Shown: one piece after another, positions 35,487-44,066 of the stretch | Numbering within the stretch: position 1 is the first letter of the stretch | Layout of the letters: each line of letters starts with the position of its first letter | From: Halorientalis sp. LT38 | Lineage (GTDB): Archaea; Halobacteriota; Halobacteria; Halobacteriales; Haloarculaceae | Length of the DNA stretch: 64,000 nucleotides | Assembly: GCF_037031225.1 (NCBI RefSeq) | Contig: NZ_JAYEZN010000001.1 | Coordinates: forward strand, 1,550,001-1,614,000 | Direction of reading: 5' to 3' | The notes under the pieces: model-generated | The model's database searches: none | The model's input: only the letters and a program-made list of their open reading frames with translations | Told to the model about the DNA's origin: nothing | Program-made: the position numbers and the translations under genes

Positions 35487-36356
35487 TCAGCGCCCCGACA
35501 GTTCGCGCTGGAGGGTCTGCAACCGTTCGATCCGCCGCTCGGTCGACGGGTGGGTCCGCGCGAACTTCCCGACGAAGCCCCGCGTGATCGGGATCACGAA
35601 GAAGGCGTTCATCTCCGCCTGACTCCGGAGGTCCTCGTCGGGCACCCGGTCCATCCGGCCGTCGATGGTCGCGAGCGCCGACGCCAGCGCCGCCGGGTCG
35701 CCCGTGATGAGCGCCCCGCCGCGGTCGGCGGCGAACTCCCGGTAGCGCGAGAGCGCGCGGATCAGCAGGAAGGAGACGACCCACACGACCAGTGAGACGA
35801 CGATAGCCACGACGACGCCGCCCCCGCGACGGTTCCGACCGCCGAACAGCCACCCCCAGCGGACGATGAGGAAGGCGATGGTCGAGAGGAAGGACGCGAT
35901 CGTCATCACCGCCACGTCCCGGTTCTTCACGTGGGCGAGTTCGTGGGCTAACACGCCGTCGAGTTCGTCCTCGTCGAGCGCCGAGAGCAGGCCCGTCGTC
36001 ACGCAGACCGTGGCGGTCTTGCGCGACCGACCGGCCGCGAAGGCGTTCGGCACCGACGTGTCGGCGACGGCCACCGTCGGCATCGGCAGGTCGGCCTGCT
36101 GGGAGAGCCGCCGGATCGACCGATAGAGGTCGGGGTACTCCGACTCCTCGACCTCGCGGGCGCCCATGCTCTTGAGCGCCAGTTTGTCGCTGAAGAGGAA
36201 CTGCGCGCCCATGAACGCGCCCATCACCAGCAGGATGGGGAGCGCGCTCGTGAAGTACAGCGAGAGGATCCCGATGAAGACGAGGTAGAGGACGCCGAGC
36301 AACAGCATGGTCAGCACCATCCGGCCCCGGAGTCCCCAGTCGGTCTGCCACTCCAT
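35487..36356 (-). CDS. htpX: HtpX-like membrane metalloprotease (M48)
   Basis: A 289-residue M48 peptidase. Two N-terminal helices (about 13-55) are followed by the zinc motif HELAH (His138, Glu139, His142) and, after two more helices, the third zinc ligand in 'YREFAADRGG'. It should degrade misfolded or damaged membrane proteins with its active site facing the cytoplasm. An AT-rich CTTAAT box lies about 26 bp before the ATG. All catalytic residues are present and the length is typical. Confidence 0.93.
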   Translation of the reverse strand: MEWQTDWGLRGRMVLTMLLLGVLYLVFIGILSLYFTSALPILLVMGAFMGAQFLFSDKLALKSMGAREVEESEYPDLYRSIRRLSQQADLPMPTVAVADTSVPNAFAAGRSRKTATVCVTTGLLSALDEDELDGVLAHELAHVKNRDVAVMTIASFLSTIAFLIVRWGWLFGGRNRRGGGVVVAIVVSLVVWVVSFLLIRALSRYREFAADRGGALITGDPAALASALATIDGRMDRVPDEDLRSQAEMNAFFVIPITRGFVGKFARTHPSTERRIERLQTLQRELSGR

Positions 36357-36483
36357 ACCCGCTCTAGGGCCTCCGTGCAATTAAGCGCGTCCCGCGGGTC
36401 GGGCCACCACGCTCGACGGCCGCCCCGGTCCCGACGCGTCCGGAGCGCGGGGCTTAACCCGCCCAGCCGACTACGTGGGTCCA

Positions 36484-37620
36484 ATGAGCGAGTCACGCGA
36501 GTTCTGCCCGCGCTGCGGGGCGGGACTCTCCGAACGGCCGGAACCGCGGCCCGGAGAGCCCAGGGACCCCGACCGCGTGCTCTGTGACGACTGCTACTTC
36601 GAGGAGTTCGACCTCGTCGACGCCCCCGACCGGATCGAGATCCGGGTCTGCGCCCAGTGCGGCGCGGTCCACCGCGGGAACCGCTGGGTCGACGTCGGCG
36701 CCGACGACTACGTCGACGTCGCGGTGGACGTGGTCAGCGAGGCGCTGTCGGTCCACGTCGACGCCGACGCGGTGGACTGGGAGGTCGCCCCCGAGCAGGT
36801 CGACGCCACGACGATCAAGATGCACTGCCGGTTCTCCGGGCTCGTCCGGGGTACCTCCGTGGTCGAGGACGTCCTCGTCCCCGTGAAGATCTCCCGCGAG
36901 ACCTGCCAGCGTTGCGGGCGCATCGCCGGCGGTTCCTACGCCGCGATCGTCCAGATCCGGGCCGACGAGCGCGATCCCAGCGACGACGAACTGGCCGAGG
37001 CCGAGCGGATCGCCCGCGAGTACGTCGACGCCCGCGAGGCAGACGGCGACCGCGAGGCGTTCATCACCGAGGCCAAAGAGACGGAGGACGGCCTGAACGT
37101 GCGGCTCTCGACGACGAAACTCGGGAAGGCAGTCTCCGACCGGATCGTCCGCCAACTGGGCGGGAGTTACGAGAGCTACGAGACGCTCGTCACCGAAGAC
37201 AGCGACGGCAACGAGGTCTACCGCGTCACCTACGCCGTCCGGCTCCCCCGGTACCGCCCCGGCGAGGTCATCGACCCCGAGGACGACGACGGGCCCGTGC
37301 TGGTCCGGAGCGTCCGCGGGAACCTGAAGGGGACCCGCCTCGCGACGGGCGAGCCCTACGAGGCGAGCTTCGAGGACGAGAACGCCCCCGAGGCCCGCCG
37401 GCTGGGGACCCGCGAGGACGCCGACGAGACCACGCTCGTCACCGTCGAGGACGAGAACGCCGTCCAGGTGCTCGACCCCGAGACCTACGAGTCGAAGACC
37501 ATCGCCCGCCCCGACTACCTCGACCCGGACGCCGACGCCGTCCCCGTCCTGAAGAGCCGCGCGGGCCTGCACGTTCTGCCCGACGAGGCTGGCAGGAAGC
37601 GCGAGGACGACGACGCATGA
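36484..37620 (+). CDS. NMD3-related zinc protein
   Basis: A 378-residue relative of the N-terminal part of eukaryotic NMD3, the 60S export adaptor. Four CxxC pairs are visible: FCPRC and LCDDC near the start, then VCAQC and TCQRC, forming zinc ribbons, followed by mixed alpha/beta domains ('LNVRLSTTKLGKAVSDRIV') and an acidic tail. In archaea it is thought to relate to ribosome biogenesis or large-subunit binding. Its stop overlaps the taw2 start by 4 bp (ATGA), linking it to tRNA modification and translation. Confidence 0.88.
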   Translation: MSESREFCPRCGAGLSERPEPRPGEPRDPDRVLCDDCYFEEFDLVDAPDRIEIRVCAQCGAVHRGNRWVDVGADDYVDVAVDVVSEALSVHVDADAVDWEVAPEQVDATTIKMHCRFSGLVRGTSVVEDVLVPVKISRETCQRCGRIAGGSYAAIVQIRADERDPSDDELAEAERIAREYVDAREADGDREAFITEAKETEDGLNVRLSTTKLGKAVSDRIVRQLGGSYESYETLVTEDSDGNEVYRVTYAVRLPRYRPGEVIDPEDDDGPVLVRSVRGNLKGTRLATGEPYEASFEDENAPEARRLGTREDADETTLVTVEDENAVQVLDPETYESKTIARPDYLDPDADAVPVLKSRAGLHVLPDEAGRKREDDDA

Positions 37621-38648
37621 CCGAGGAGCCCCATCCGACCGACGATGCAGCCCCGCTCGCGGCCGTCGTCGCCCGGGAGCGCGCCGAGACCGCCGCCGAC
37701 GCCCTCCGCGAGGAGGGGGTCTACGACGAGGACCGGGGGGTCCGCCCGTTCGGCGACGACGCCGTCGCACTCCCGGTGATCGAGCCGCCGACCGAGACCT
37801 CGATCCGGGAGGTCGTCCGGCAGGAACCGCGGCCCCGTCTGCGCACGCTCGACGATCACCTCCGGGAACGGGGCTGGACCGAGGCCGAACGCGAGCGAGC
37901 GCCGAGTTCGTGGGCGGTCGTCGGGACCGTCGTCCTCGTCGACGTCGGCGATTCGCCGCGACCCGACGAGGTGGGCGAGGCGCTGCTGGCGCTGCACGCC
38001 AACGCGGACACGGTGCTGGCGCGGCACGGCATCGACGGGGAGCGCCGCGAGCCGGACGCGGAGGTCATCGCGGGCGCGGGCGACACCGAGACGATCCACA
38101 CCGAACACGGGACGCGGTACGCGCTGGACCTGGCGGAAGTGATGTTCTCGCCGGGGAACAAGGCCGAACGCGCCCGGATGGGCGAGGAAGTCTCCGAAGA
38201 CGAGCGCGTCTTCGACATGTTCGCCGGCGTGGGCTACTTCACGCTCCCGATGGCCCGCGCCGGGGCGCGGGTGACCGCGGCCGAGATCAACCCCGCCTCC
38301 TTTCGCTACCTGCTCGAGAACGCGAAGCTCAACGAGGTCCACGACCGGGTCGACCTCTACCGGGCCGACTGCCGGGACGTGGCCGACGGCGTCGACGCCG
38401 ACCGTGTCGTGATGGGCTACTACGAGGCCTGGGAGTACCTGGACAGCGCCCTCGACGCGCTCGTTCCCGGCGGAATCGTTCACATGCACGAGGCGACGCC
38501 GAACGCACTGGTGTTCGACCGGCCGATCGACCGCCTCCGCGACGCCGCCGCCGAGCGCGGCCGGGCGGTCGAGATTCTGGACCGCCGCCGCGTCAAGGGC
38601 TACAGCGAGGGCGTCGCCCACGTCGTCGTCGACGCGCGGGTCGCGTGA
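37617..38648 (+). CDS. taw2: Taw2-type tRNA wybutosine-pathway aminocarboxypropyl transferase
   Basis: A 343-residue class I SAM-fold enzyme. 'EVMFSPGNKAER' (about 174-185), 'FDMFAGVGYF' (199-208), 'TAAEINPASFRYLLENAKLN' and 'DRVVMGYYEAWEYL' match the archaeal Taw2 pattern. The MGYY segment in place of an Asn-Leu-Pro-type motif separates it from Trm5 methyltransferases. It would transfer the aminocarboxypropyl group of SAM to the tricyclic guanosine-37 derivative of tRNA-Phe. It is translationally coupled to the NMD3-like gene. A Trm5-like methyltransferase is the main alternative. Confidence 0.82.
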   Translation: MTEEPHPTDDAAPLAAVVARERAETAADALREEGVYDEDRGVRPFGDDAVALPVIEPPTETSIREVVRQEPRPRLRTLDDHLRERGWTEAERERAPSSWAVVGTVVLVDVGDSPRPDEVGEALLALHANADTVLARHGIDGERREPDAEVIAGAGDTETIHTEHGTRYALDLAEVMFSPGNKAERARMGEEVSEDERVFDMFAGVGYFTLPMARAGARVTAAEINPASFRYLLENAKLNEVHDRVDLYRADCRDVADGVDADRVVMGYYEAWEYLDSALDALVPGGIVHMHEATPNALVFDRPIDRLRDAAAERGRAVEILDRRRVKGYSEGVAHVVVDARVA

Positions 38649-38706
38649 GCCGGCGCACCCGTCGTCTCCCCGAAAGCTCTAATTCCCGCGGGGACGAACG
38701 TGGCGT

Positions 38707-38793
38707 ATGGACCGCAAGCAGCTCATCGCGATCATCTTCACCATCCTGATGATCGGGTCACCGATCGCGTACGCCACGGTCAGCTTCTTCTAG
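38707..38793 (+). CDS. 28-residue hydrophobic microprotein
   Basis: A very short frame: a positively charged start (MDRKQ) followed by one 20-residue hydrophobic helix and a Phe-Phe end. A CTCTAATTC box lies about 26 bp before the ATG. Its TAG stop forms the same CTAG that encodes the stop of the convergent helicase gene, which suggests that both ends are maintained. It looks like a single-pass membrane peptide. Function unknown. It is too short for composition tests, so the call rests on promoter spacing and layout. Confidence 0.55.
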   Translation: MDRKQLIAIIFTILMIGSPIAYATVSFF

Positions 38794-40538
38794 CTGTCCC
38801 AGACGTCCGAGAGGGGGTGGGAGTCGTCGGCGTCCCGGCCGTTCGAGCGGCGCGACCGTGACCGCGAGCGAGTCCGGGCCGTCCCCCGACCGCCCGACTC
38901 ACCGACCGCAGCGGTGCTGTCGAGCGGCGGCAGGTCGGGCACCGTCATCCGGTCGACCTGTTCGGCGAACCAGTCGGGCATGTCCGTCCGGGCGCGGTCG
39001 AACAGGTCGAGCAGCGACGAGTCGCCGAGGTACGTCGCCCCGTAGTCGTCGGGCGCGCGGACGACGCGGCCGCAGGCCTGGATCACCGTCCGGAGTGCGG
39101 CCCGATAGTACCAGCCCCACTGGCCGTCTTCGAGCCGCTGTTCGACTCTGGAGTCTCTGGTGTTGGGATAGGGCGCCTTGCAGAGCAGTTGCCAGCGCGC
39201 CAGGTCGCCCTCGAGGTCGAGGGCCTCCTCCATCTTGACCGAGAGGAACACCTCGTTGTCGTCGCTGCGCTTCCACGTCGAGAGCACGGCGTCGCGGTTC
39301 TCCCGGTCGTGGGTGCGCACCCGCTCGCTGACGCCGTACTCGGCGAGCATCTCGACCAGTCGCTCCTGGATGTCGTAAGAGTGGCAGTGCACCAGTCCCT
39401 TCTCGTCGGGGTGGGCCTGCATGATCCGCACGAGCACCTCCGCCATCTTCGGCAGCGTCTCGTCGCGGTGTTCGTAGGTCATCTTCCCCCGCGTCACGTC
39501 GTACAGCGGCCGGTTCTCGACGGGGAAGGTGTGGTCGACCTCGACCATCGCGACCCGCGAGGGATCGAGGCCAGCGCCGGCACAGAAGGCGTCTTTGCTG
39601 AGGATGGTCGCCGACAGCAGGGCGAACTTCTGGCCGCGGTCCCAGACGGTGTGTTTCAGGTACCGCTCGGGGTTCATCGGCTTGATCGTGACCGCCGACC
39701 CCGCGCCGTCGGGCTGGTCGACGACCCAGGTGGTCCCGCTGTCGGGGTCGCGATAGTCCTCGAGGAACCACTGGAGTTCGGAGATGAGTTCGGTCAGTCG
39801 GTCACGCTCGGCCACCTCGTCGGGGTCGAGTTCGGCGTTCCCGCGGAGCTCCTCCTGGCGGCGCGAACAGATCCGCATGACTCGTTCGACGTACCCCTCG
39901 GCCTGGTCCGGGCCGTCGATGTCCGGGGGCTGGACGTCCTCCCACACGGGCACGCGGCGCGGCGAGAGGTCGATGGTCGCGTACATCTCCGCCCACTCCG
40001 CGAGGCCGTGGGCCTCGTCCACCACCACGACGTCGCGCTGGCCGAACACGTCGGAGCCGGCGGTCTGCATGAAGTAGGCGAGCGTCATCGCGGCGATGGG
40101 TCGGTTGGCGGCGATGGAGCGGTCGGAGAAGTACGGACAGCGGTGTTTGACCTGGCAGTCGAACATCCGCTCGCGGACGCAGGGGGCCTGGTCGACGGGC
40201 GTATCGGTCTCCCCGGGGAGGATGCAGGAGTAGTTGTTCTTCCCGCGGATGATCTCGAGGTCCTCGAGCAGGTCGTCCGAGGCCACGTCGTCGAGTTGCG
40301 AGACCTGCGGCGTGGTGTAGTAGGCGCCGATCGGCTCGTTGGCCTCGGCCTCGCTCGCGGTGCGGGCGGCGCCGGCGATGGACCGGGCGAGCAGGGACTT
40401 CCCGCTGCCGGTGGGCGCGCGCACCAGCACCACGTCGTTGCCCGCCTCGAACGCGGCGCGGATGTCCGCGAGGGCCTGCTCCTGATTCCCGCGATAGGAG
40501 GGCGCGGGAAACTCCGTCTCGATCCGGGCGGGGTTCAC
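38790..40538 (-). CDS. Rad3/XPD-like Fe-S DNA helicase (582 aa)
   Basis: A superfamily 2 helicase: Walker A APTGSGKS (41-48), DEAH at 174-177, motif 'LLSATIL' and 'QACGRVVRAPDDYG' as motif VI. Four cysteines (Cys105, Cys120, Cys128, Cys134) between motifs I and II fit the XPD Fe-S cluster. It should be a 5'-3' helicase in DNA repair or processing. The C-terminus has an Arg/Ser-rich tail followed by an acidic end, unusual for the family. A longer, different XPD-like helicase lies at 57964. Confidence 0.9.
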   Translation of the reverse strand: MNPARIETEFPAPSYRGNQEQALADIRAAFEAGNDVVLVRAPTGSGKSLLARSIAGAARTASEAEANEPIGAYYTTPQVSQLDDVASDDLLEDLEIIRGKNNYSCILPGETDTPVDQAPCVRERMFDCQVKHRCPYFSDRSIAANRPIAAMTLAYFMQTAGSDVFGQRDVVVVDEAHGLAEWAEMYATIDLSPRRVPVWEDVQPPDIDGPDQAEGYVERVMRICSRRQEELRGNAELDPDEVAERDRLTELISELQWFLEDYRDPDSGTTWVVDQPDGAGSAVTIKPMNPERYLKHTVWDRGQKFALLSATILSKDAFCAGAGLDPSRVAMVEVDHTFPVENRPLYDVTRGKMTYEHRDETLPKMAEVLVRIMQAHPDEKGLVHCHSYDIQERLVEMLAEYGVSERVRTHDRENRDAVLSTWKRSDDNEVFLSVKMEEALDLEGDLARWQLLCKAPYPNTRDSRVEQRLEDGQWGWYYRAALRTVIQACGRVVRAPDDYGATYLGDSSLLDLFDRARTDMPDWFAEQVDRMTVPDLPPLDSTAAVGESGGRGTARTRSRSRSRRSNGRDADDSHPLSDVWDS

Positions 40539-40627
40539 GTCACCCAGTCCACGCCTCCGGGGCTAAAGTCGTTCGGCTCGAACTATCCGGAGGGATTAAG
40601 GTCCGAGTATCCGTCACATCGGTTGAC

Positions 40628-41935
40628 ATGCACGAATCCCCGCGCAGACGCGTCCTCCGGAGCGGCGGTGCCCTGCTCGCCGGCGGCCTGACGGTCGGTC
40701 TCGGCGGCTGTTTGCAGGACGGCGACGACGGAGAGTCGACTACCACCGACGACGGTGACGATACCGACGACAGCGACGCCGCTGTCGGCGACTACGCCGA
40801 CTGGCTCCCCGCGCCCGCGGCGCTGAACACCGACCACTACAGGTTCGTGGCGGTCGATACCGCGGCCGTCCTCGACGCAGAGGTGTCGATGGAGAGTTCG
40901 GCATTCACCGGCATCGCGTCGCTTGTCGACGGGTTCGAGGGCGTCGAGCTGGCGGACCTGTCGAAACTGTACCTGATCGACAGTGCGGTGGTCGCAGTCG
41001 GCGACGTCGGTGGGTACGGGTCCACCCTCGAAGACGAGGGCGTGACGGCAACCGACACGCTCGGCGAGTTCGATCTCTACGAGAGCGCCGGCGGTGCGAC
41101 CGCCGTCTCCGGCGACGCGGTGATCAGAGCCGGCGGCTTCGCGGGGAATCCAGCCGGACGGGTCGAGACCATCGTCGAGGCCAAGCGAGGCGCGATCGAC
41201 CGCTACACCGACGTAAGCGAGGACTGCCGGACGCTCGTCGCCGCCATGGAGGGCGGTTCGATCGTCGGCGGCCGGACTCGCGAGGCCGGGTCCCTCCTCG
41301 ACGGTCTCGCCGCCGACGGGGTCCACTGGTCGTTCGACGGTAACCCGGCGACGTACGCCGGCCCGTTCGTCTTCGAGAGCGAGAGCGCGGTGGACGTGTC
41401 GGCCGTAGAGCGCCTGCTCGCCGACGAGGAGTTCTTCCGGGCGTTCGAGTCGCCGACGGTCACGAGCGACGGTCGGGTCGCGGTCGTGGAGGGGACGACC
41501 GACGCCAGTTCCCTCGATGCGCTCGGACCGACCTACGACGGCTCGGGCGGCGGTGGCGGCGGGAGCGCCGACCGTGCGCCCCAGATCGCGTTTTCCTTCG
41601 ACTACGAGGCCCGCGGCGACGACGTCGGCCTCCTCAGCGTCCGTCACGAGGGCGGCGATACGGTCAGGGCGAGCGAACTCCGCCTCCGCGGCGCGGGCAT
41701 CCTGAGCGCCGACGCCCTGCCCGACGCGACGGCCGGCGACGTCGACGTGACCGAGACCGGGGCCCGGTGGCCGGCCGCGAACACGTCCAGCGAGCTCGAC
41801 AGTGACGCGGCCGTGTCGGCCGGCGACCAGGTCGCGATCGCCGTCACCGCCACCGTCGATATCTCGGTGGTCTGGGAGTCCGAAGACGGCGACAGTTCGG
41901 CGACCCTCTCCCGGTTCCAGGGCCCGGACGCCTAG
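40628..41935 (+). CDS. Tat lipoprotein with pilin-like C-terminal domain
   Basis: A 435-residue exported protein. It begins with a Tat motif (Arg6-Arg8) and a lipobox ending at Cys28, then a Thr/Asp-rich linker (31-54), a globular region (about 55-300), a Gly-Ser linker (304-313) and a C-terminal domain from about 319 with 'IAFSFDYEARGDD' and 'VRHEGGDTVRASELRLRG'. That pattern resembles the beta-rich region of archaeal type IV pilin-like proteins. The central region is not recognised. It is likely a surface lipoprotein. Its TAG is part of the CTAG shared with the convergent gene. Confidence 0.75.
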   Translation: MHESPRRRVLRSGGALLAGGLTVGLGGCLQDGDDGESTTTDDGDDTDDSDAAVGDYADWLPAPAALNTDHYRFVAVDTAAVLDAEVSMESSAFTGIASLVDGFEGVELADLSKLYLIDSAVVAVGDVGGYGSTLEDEGVTATDTLGEFDLYESAGGATAVSGDAVIRAGGFAGNPAGRVETIVEAKRGAIDRYTDVSEDCRTLVAAMEGGSIVGGRTREAGSLLDGLAADGVHWSFDGNPATYAGPFVFESESAVDVSAVERLLADEEFFRAFESPTVTSDGRVAVVEGTTDASSLDALGPTYDGSGGGGGGSADRAPQIAFSFDYEARGDDVGLLSVRHEGGDTVRASELRLRGAGILSADALPDATAGDVDVTETGARWPAANTSSELDSDAAVSAGDQVAIAVTATVDISVVWESEDGDSSATLSRFQGPDA

Positions 41936-42135
41936 AGCGCCTCGACGTCCGCGGCGGTCGCGTCCCGGTCGTCGGGCAACTTCTCGATGCAGTCGTAACA
42001 GAGCAGAAACTCCGAGCCGTCGGACAGTTCCAGCGCCAGCCCGTCGGCGCGGTCGCCGCCGAACCGCCAGACGTCGGCGATCCCGCCCGCGACCTCGACC
42101 CGCTGGCCGCAGCCGTCACAGGGCTCGTGTGCCAT
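41932..42135 (-). CDS. Small zinc-finger-like protein (67 aa)
   Basis: Two CxxC pairs (Cys6/Cys9 and Cys46/Cys49) and a beta-rich spacer suggest a small zinc ribbon of the kind common in haloarchaea. The C-terminus is acidic. It is convergent with the lipoprotein, sharing the four bases CTAG as both stops, and lies 66 bp downstream of the MinD-like gene on the same strand. Function unknown; nucleic-acid or protein binding is possible. Confidence 0.7.
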   Translation of the reverse strand: MAHEPCDGCGQRVEVAGGIADVWRFGGDRADGLALELSDGSEFLLCYDCIEKLPDDRDATAADVEAL

Positions 42136-42201
42136 ACCCGTGACTGGGGGCGCCCGCGGCTAAGGCGTTCCGACGCCGTGGGAACGCGGACTCCCCTGGC
42201 C

Positions 42202-42927
42202 CTACAGCAACCCTTCCTCCTGAAATTCGAGGTCCAGGCGCACCCCGAGGGCCGTCTCGACGGCGTCGGCCACCGCCGGGGCGAACTCCGTGTCCGGGTC
42301 GGTGCAGACGGGGAGATCCGCGACCGTCGTCACGTCGCTCCTGGGGATCGTGGCGTCGGCGGCACCGACCGACTCGCCGGGATCGGCGAGGGTCGCGACG
42401 ACCGTGTCCGCCGGCGCGTCGATGTCGTGCATCCGATCGCGCATGGTGGGAAGCCGGTCCAGCCCCCGCTCGCGGGCGGGGACGACGAGCGCGACCCGAT
42501 CGGCCGCCGTGACCGCCGCGACGGCCTGGTTGGCCGCGACCGGCGGCGTGTCCACGAGGACGTGGTCGAAGCGTGCACTGGCCTCGTCGACGAGGGCCTC
42601 GAATCGCTCGGCCGCCGCCGGGGTCTTCGCCCGCGCCAGTCGCTCGAAGGGGGCGCGGGCGGGACAGGCCGCCAGTCGGCCCGGCGTCTCCACGTCGAGG
42701 TCGACGAGACCGTCACCGATCCCACCCGACCCCGTCAGCAGCGCCGTCGCGTCGGGGTCGATCCGGCCGGGGACGTGCGCCGCCAGCCCCTGGGTCGCGA
42801 AGGCGGCGTCGAGGAGCGCCACGTCCCGGCCGGCCCGCGCGAGGGTCGCGCCGAACTCCACGGTCGTCCGCGTCGTACCAGCGCCGCCGGTGACGCCGGC
42901 GAGCGCGAGCGTGGTTCCGCTGGTCAC
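42202..42927 (-). CDS. MinD/ParA-like protein with degenerate P-loop
   Basis: A 241-residue protein with the deviant Walker-type loop at its start, but the sequence is 'GVTGGAGTTRTT' (11-22), where Thr13 and Thr18 replace the signature and phosphate-binding lysines. The later 'FDHVLVDTPP' corresponds to the switch/Walker B strand. It may bind nucleotide weakly or act as a non-ATPase partner of other MinD homologues. GTG at 42927 is preceded by TTTAAA with a 25-bp gap. It follows the HIT gene by 43 bp, a gap that holds this promoter. Confidence 0.78.
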   Translation of the reverse strand: MTSGTTLALAGVTGGAGTTRTTVEFGATLARAGRDVALLDAAFATQGLAAHVPGRIDPDATALLTGSGGIGDGLVDLDVETPGRLAACPARAPFERLARAKTPAAAERFEALVDEASARFDHVLVDTPPVAANQAVAAVTAADRVALVVPARERGLDRLPTMRDRMHDIDAPADTVVATLADPGESVGAADATIPRSDVTTVADLPVCTDPDTEFAPAVADAVETALGVRLDLEFQEEGLL

Positions 42928-42952
42928 ACGCGGGGCTGGTCCCCTCCTGTAA

Positions 42953-42958
42953 TTTAAA
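42953..42958 (-). promoter_or_regulatory. TATA box of the MinD-like gene
   Basis: TTTAAA lies 25 bp before the GTG at 42927, inside the 43-bp gap after the HIT gene; it supports the non-ATG start. Confidence 0.6.
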
Positions 42959-42970
42959 GTTACGCGTCAC

Positions 42971-43399
42971 TCACGAGCGAGCGGCGGCGACGTCGTCTGC
43001 GATCGCGGCCAGTTCCTCGTCCTCGAGATCGGGAGCGGTGCCGCCGACGGCGTGGATCGGGCTGCCGCCGTCGTCGGCGAACCGCGGGATCACGTGGCCG
43101 TGGACGTGAGGCACCTCCTGGCCACTCTCCGCACCGTTGTTGAACCCGACGTTGCTGGCCGGCGCGTCGACGGCGGCCTCGACCGCCGGGATCAGGTCGT
43201 GGATGGCGGCGTACAGATTCTCCGCGGTGTCGTCGGGCAGGTCGTTCAGCCGCTCGTGGTGGCCCTTCGGGATGACCAGGGTGTGACCCGGCGCGAGGGG
43301 GTTCACGTCGAGGAAGGCGAACACGTCGTCGTCCTCGTAGACGGTGTGGCTCGGGATCTCCCCCGCGACGATCTGACAGAATATACAGTCGTCTGACAT
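42971..43399 (-). CDS. HIT-family nucleotide hydrolase/transferase
   Basis: A 142-residue histidine-triad protein with Cys5/Cys8 at the start, 'AFLDVNPLAPGHTLVIPK' and the triad His98-V-His100-G-His102 in 'PHVHGHVIPRF'. HIT proteins hydrolyse nucleoside phosphoramidates and related adenylates. Length and motifs are complete. It lies between the MinD-like gene and a DUF5658-type gene, all on the minus strand. Confidence 0.93.
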   Translation of the reverse strand: MSDDCIFCQIVAGEIPSHTVYEDDDVFAFLDVNPLAPGHTLVIPKGHHERLNDLPDDTAENLYAAIHDLIPAVEAAVDAPASNVGFNNGAESGQEVPHVHGHVIPRFADDGGSPIHAVGGTAPDLEDEELAAIADDVAAARS

Positions 43400-43466
43400 C
43401 GACCGGGTGTTCGACGGCCCGCCCCAAAAGCGTACGCGACGGGCGGCCCCGCGGCCAGGGTCGGGA

Positions 43467-43844
43467 CTACCCGAACAGCAGCGAGGCGTTGACGAGCGCC
43501 GCGCCGACCCACGGGAGACAGAGCCCGAGCGGGACGACCGCGCGCTCGCGGCGGGGCAGCCGCAGCCAGAGCGACAGGCCCAGCGCCACGGCGCCGGCTT
43601 TCAGGAGGCCCAGCGAGCCGATGCCGGCGTCGGCGACGGCCGCGCGGACCACCGGGTTCCCCTCGGTCAGCCCCTGCCGGAGCCCGTAGTTCGTCAGGCC
43701 CACGTCCGCGAGCAGGGAACAGGCGACCAGTGCCCACAGCCAGTGCTCGTGGCGGCCGGCGACGGCGAGCGTTCGTTCGAATCGGCCGCGGGACACCTGT
43801 CGGTCGTCGGGGACCCCACCCCGGTCGCGAGTTTCGCTTGCCAT
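43467..43844 (-). CDS. DUF5658-like small membrane protein
   Basis: A 125-residue protein with an Arg/Asp-rich N-terminus and three or four membrane helices. 'LLADVGLTNYGLRQGLTEGNPVVRAA' is the recognisable stretch for this haloarchaeal family. Function unknown. It is upstream of the HIT gene (67-bp gap) and divergent from the thiolase gene across 222 bp that holds the promoters of both. Confidence 0.7.
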   Translation of the reverse strand: MASETRDRGGVPDDRQVSRGRFERTLAVAGRHEHWLWALVACSLLADVGLTNYGLRQGLTEGNPVVRAAVADAGIGSLGLLKAGAVALGLSLWLRLPRRERAVVPLGLCLPWVGAALVNASLLFG

Positions 43845-44066
43845 GTCCGTCGATCCCACCCCGACGGCCGGGCCGCCCACCAGCGACCCGCGACCGTCGA
43901 GCGTCGTGTTCGTTCCTTCGGCTCGCGCGCGGAAATAAGCGTCGATCGACCAGCCGATGGGACCGAGAACCGGAACCCACGCCCCTGCCAGCGAGGCGGG
44001 TACCGTCGAGGGACCTCGTAAGCGGGGAGAAACACCTATCGGGTTCGATCCGGTACCACGTGACAC

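Noticed and set aside
42202-42927. Assignment as a normal MinD ATPase
   Set aside because: The two P-loop lysines are absent, so the ordinary ATPase label would be misleading.
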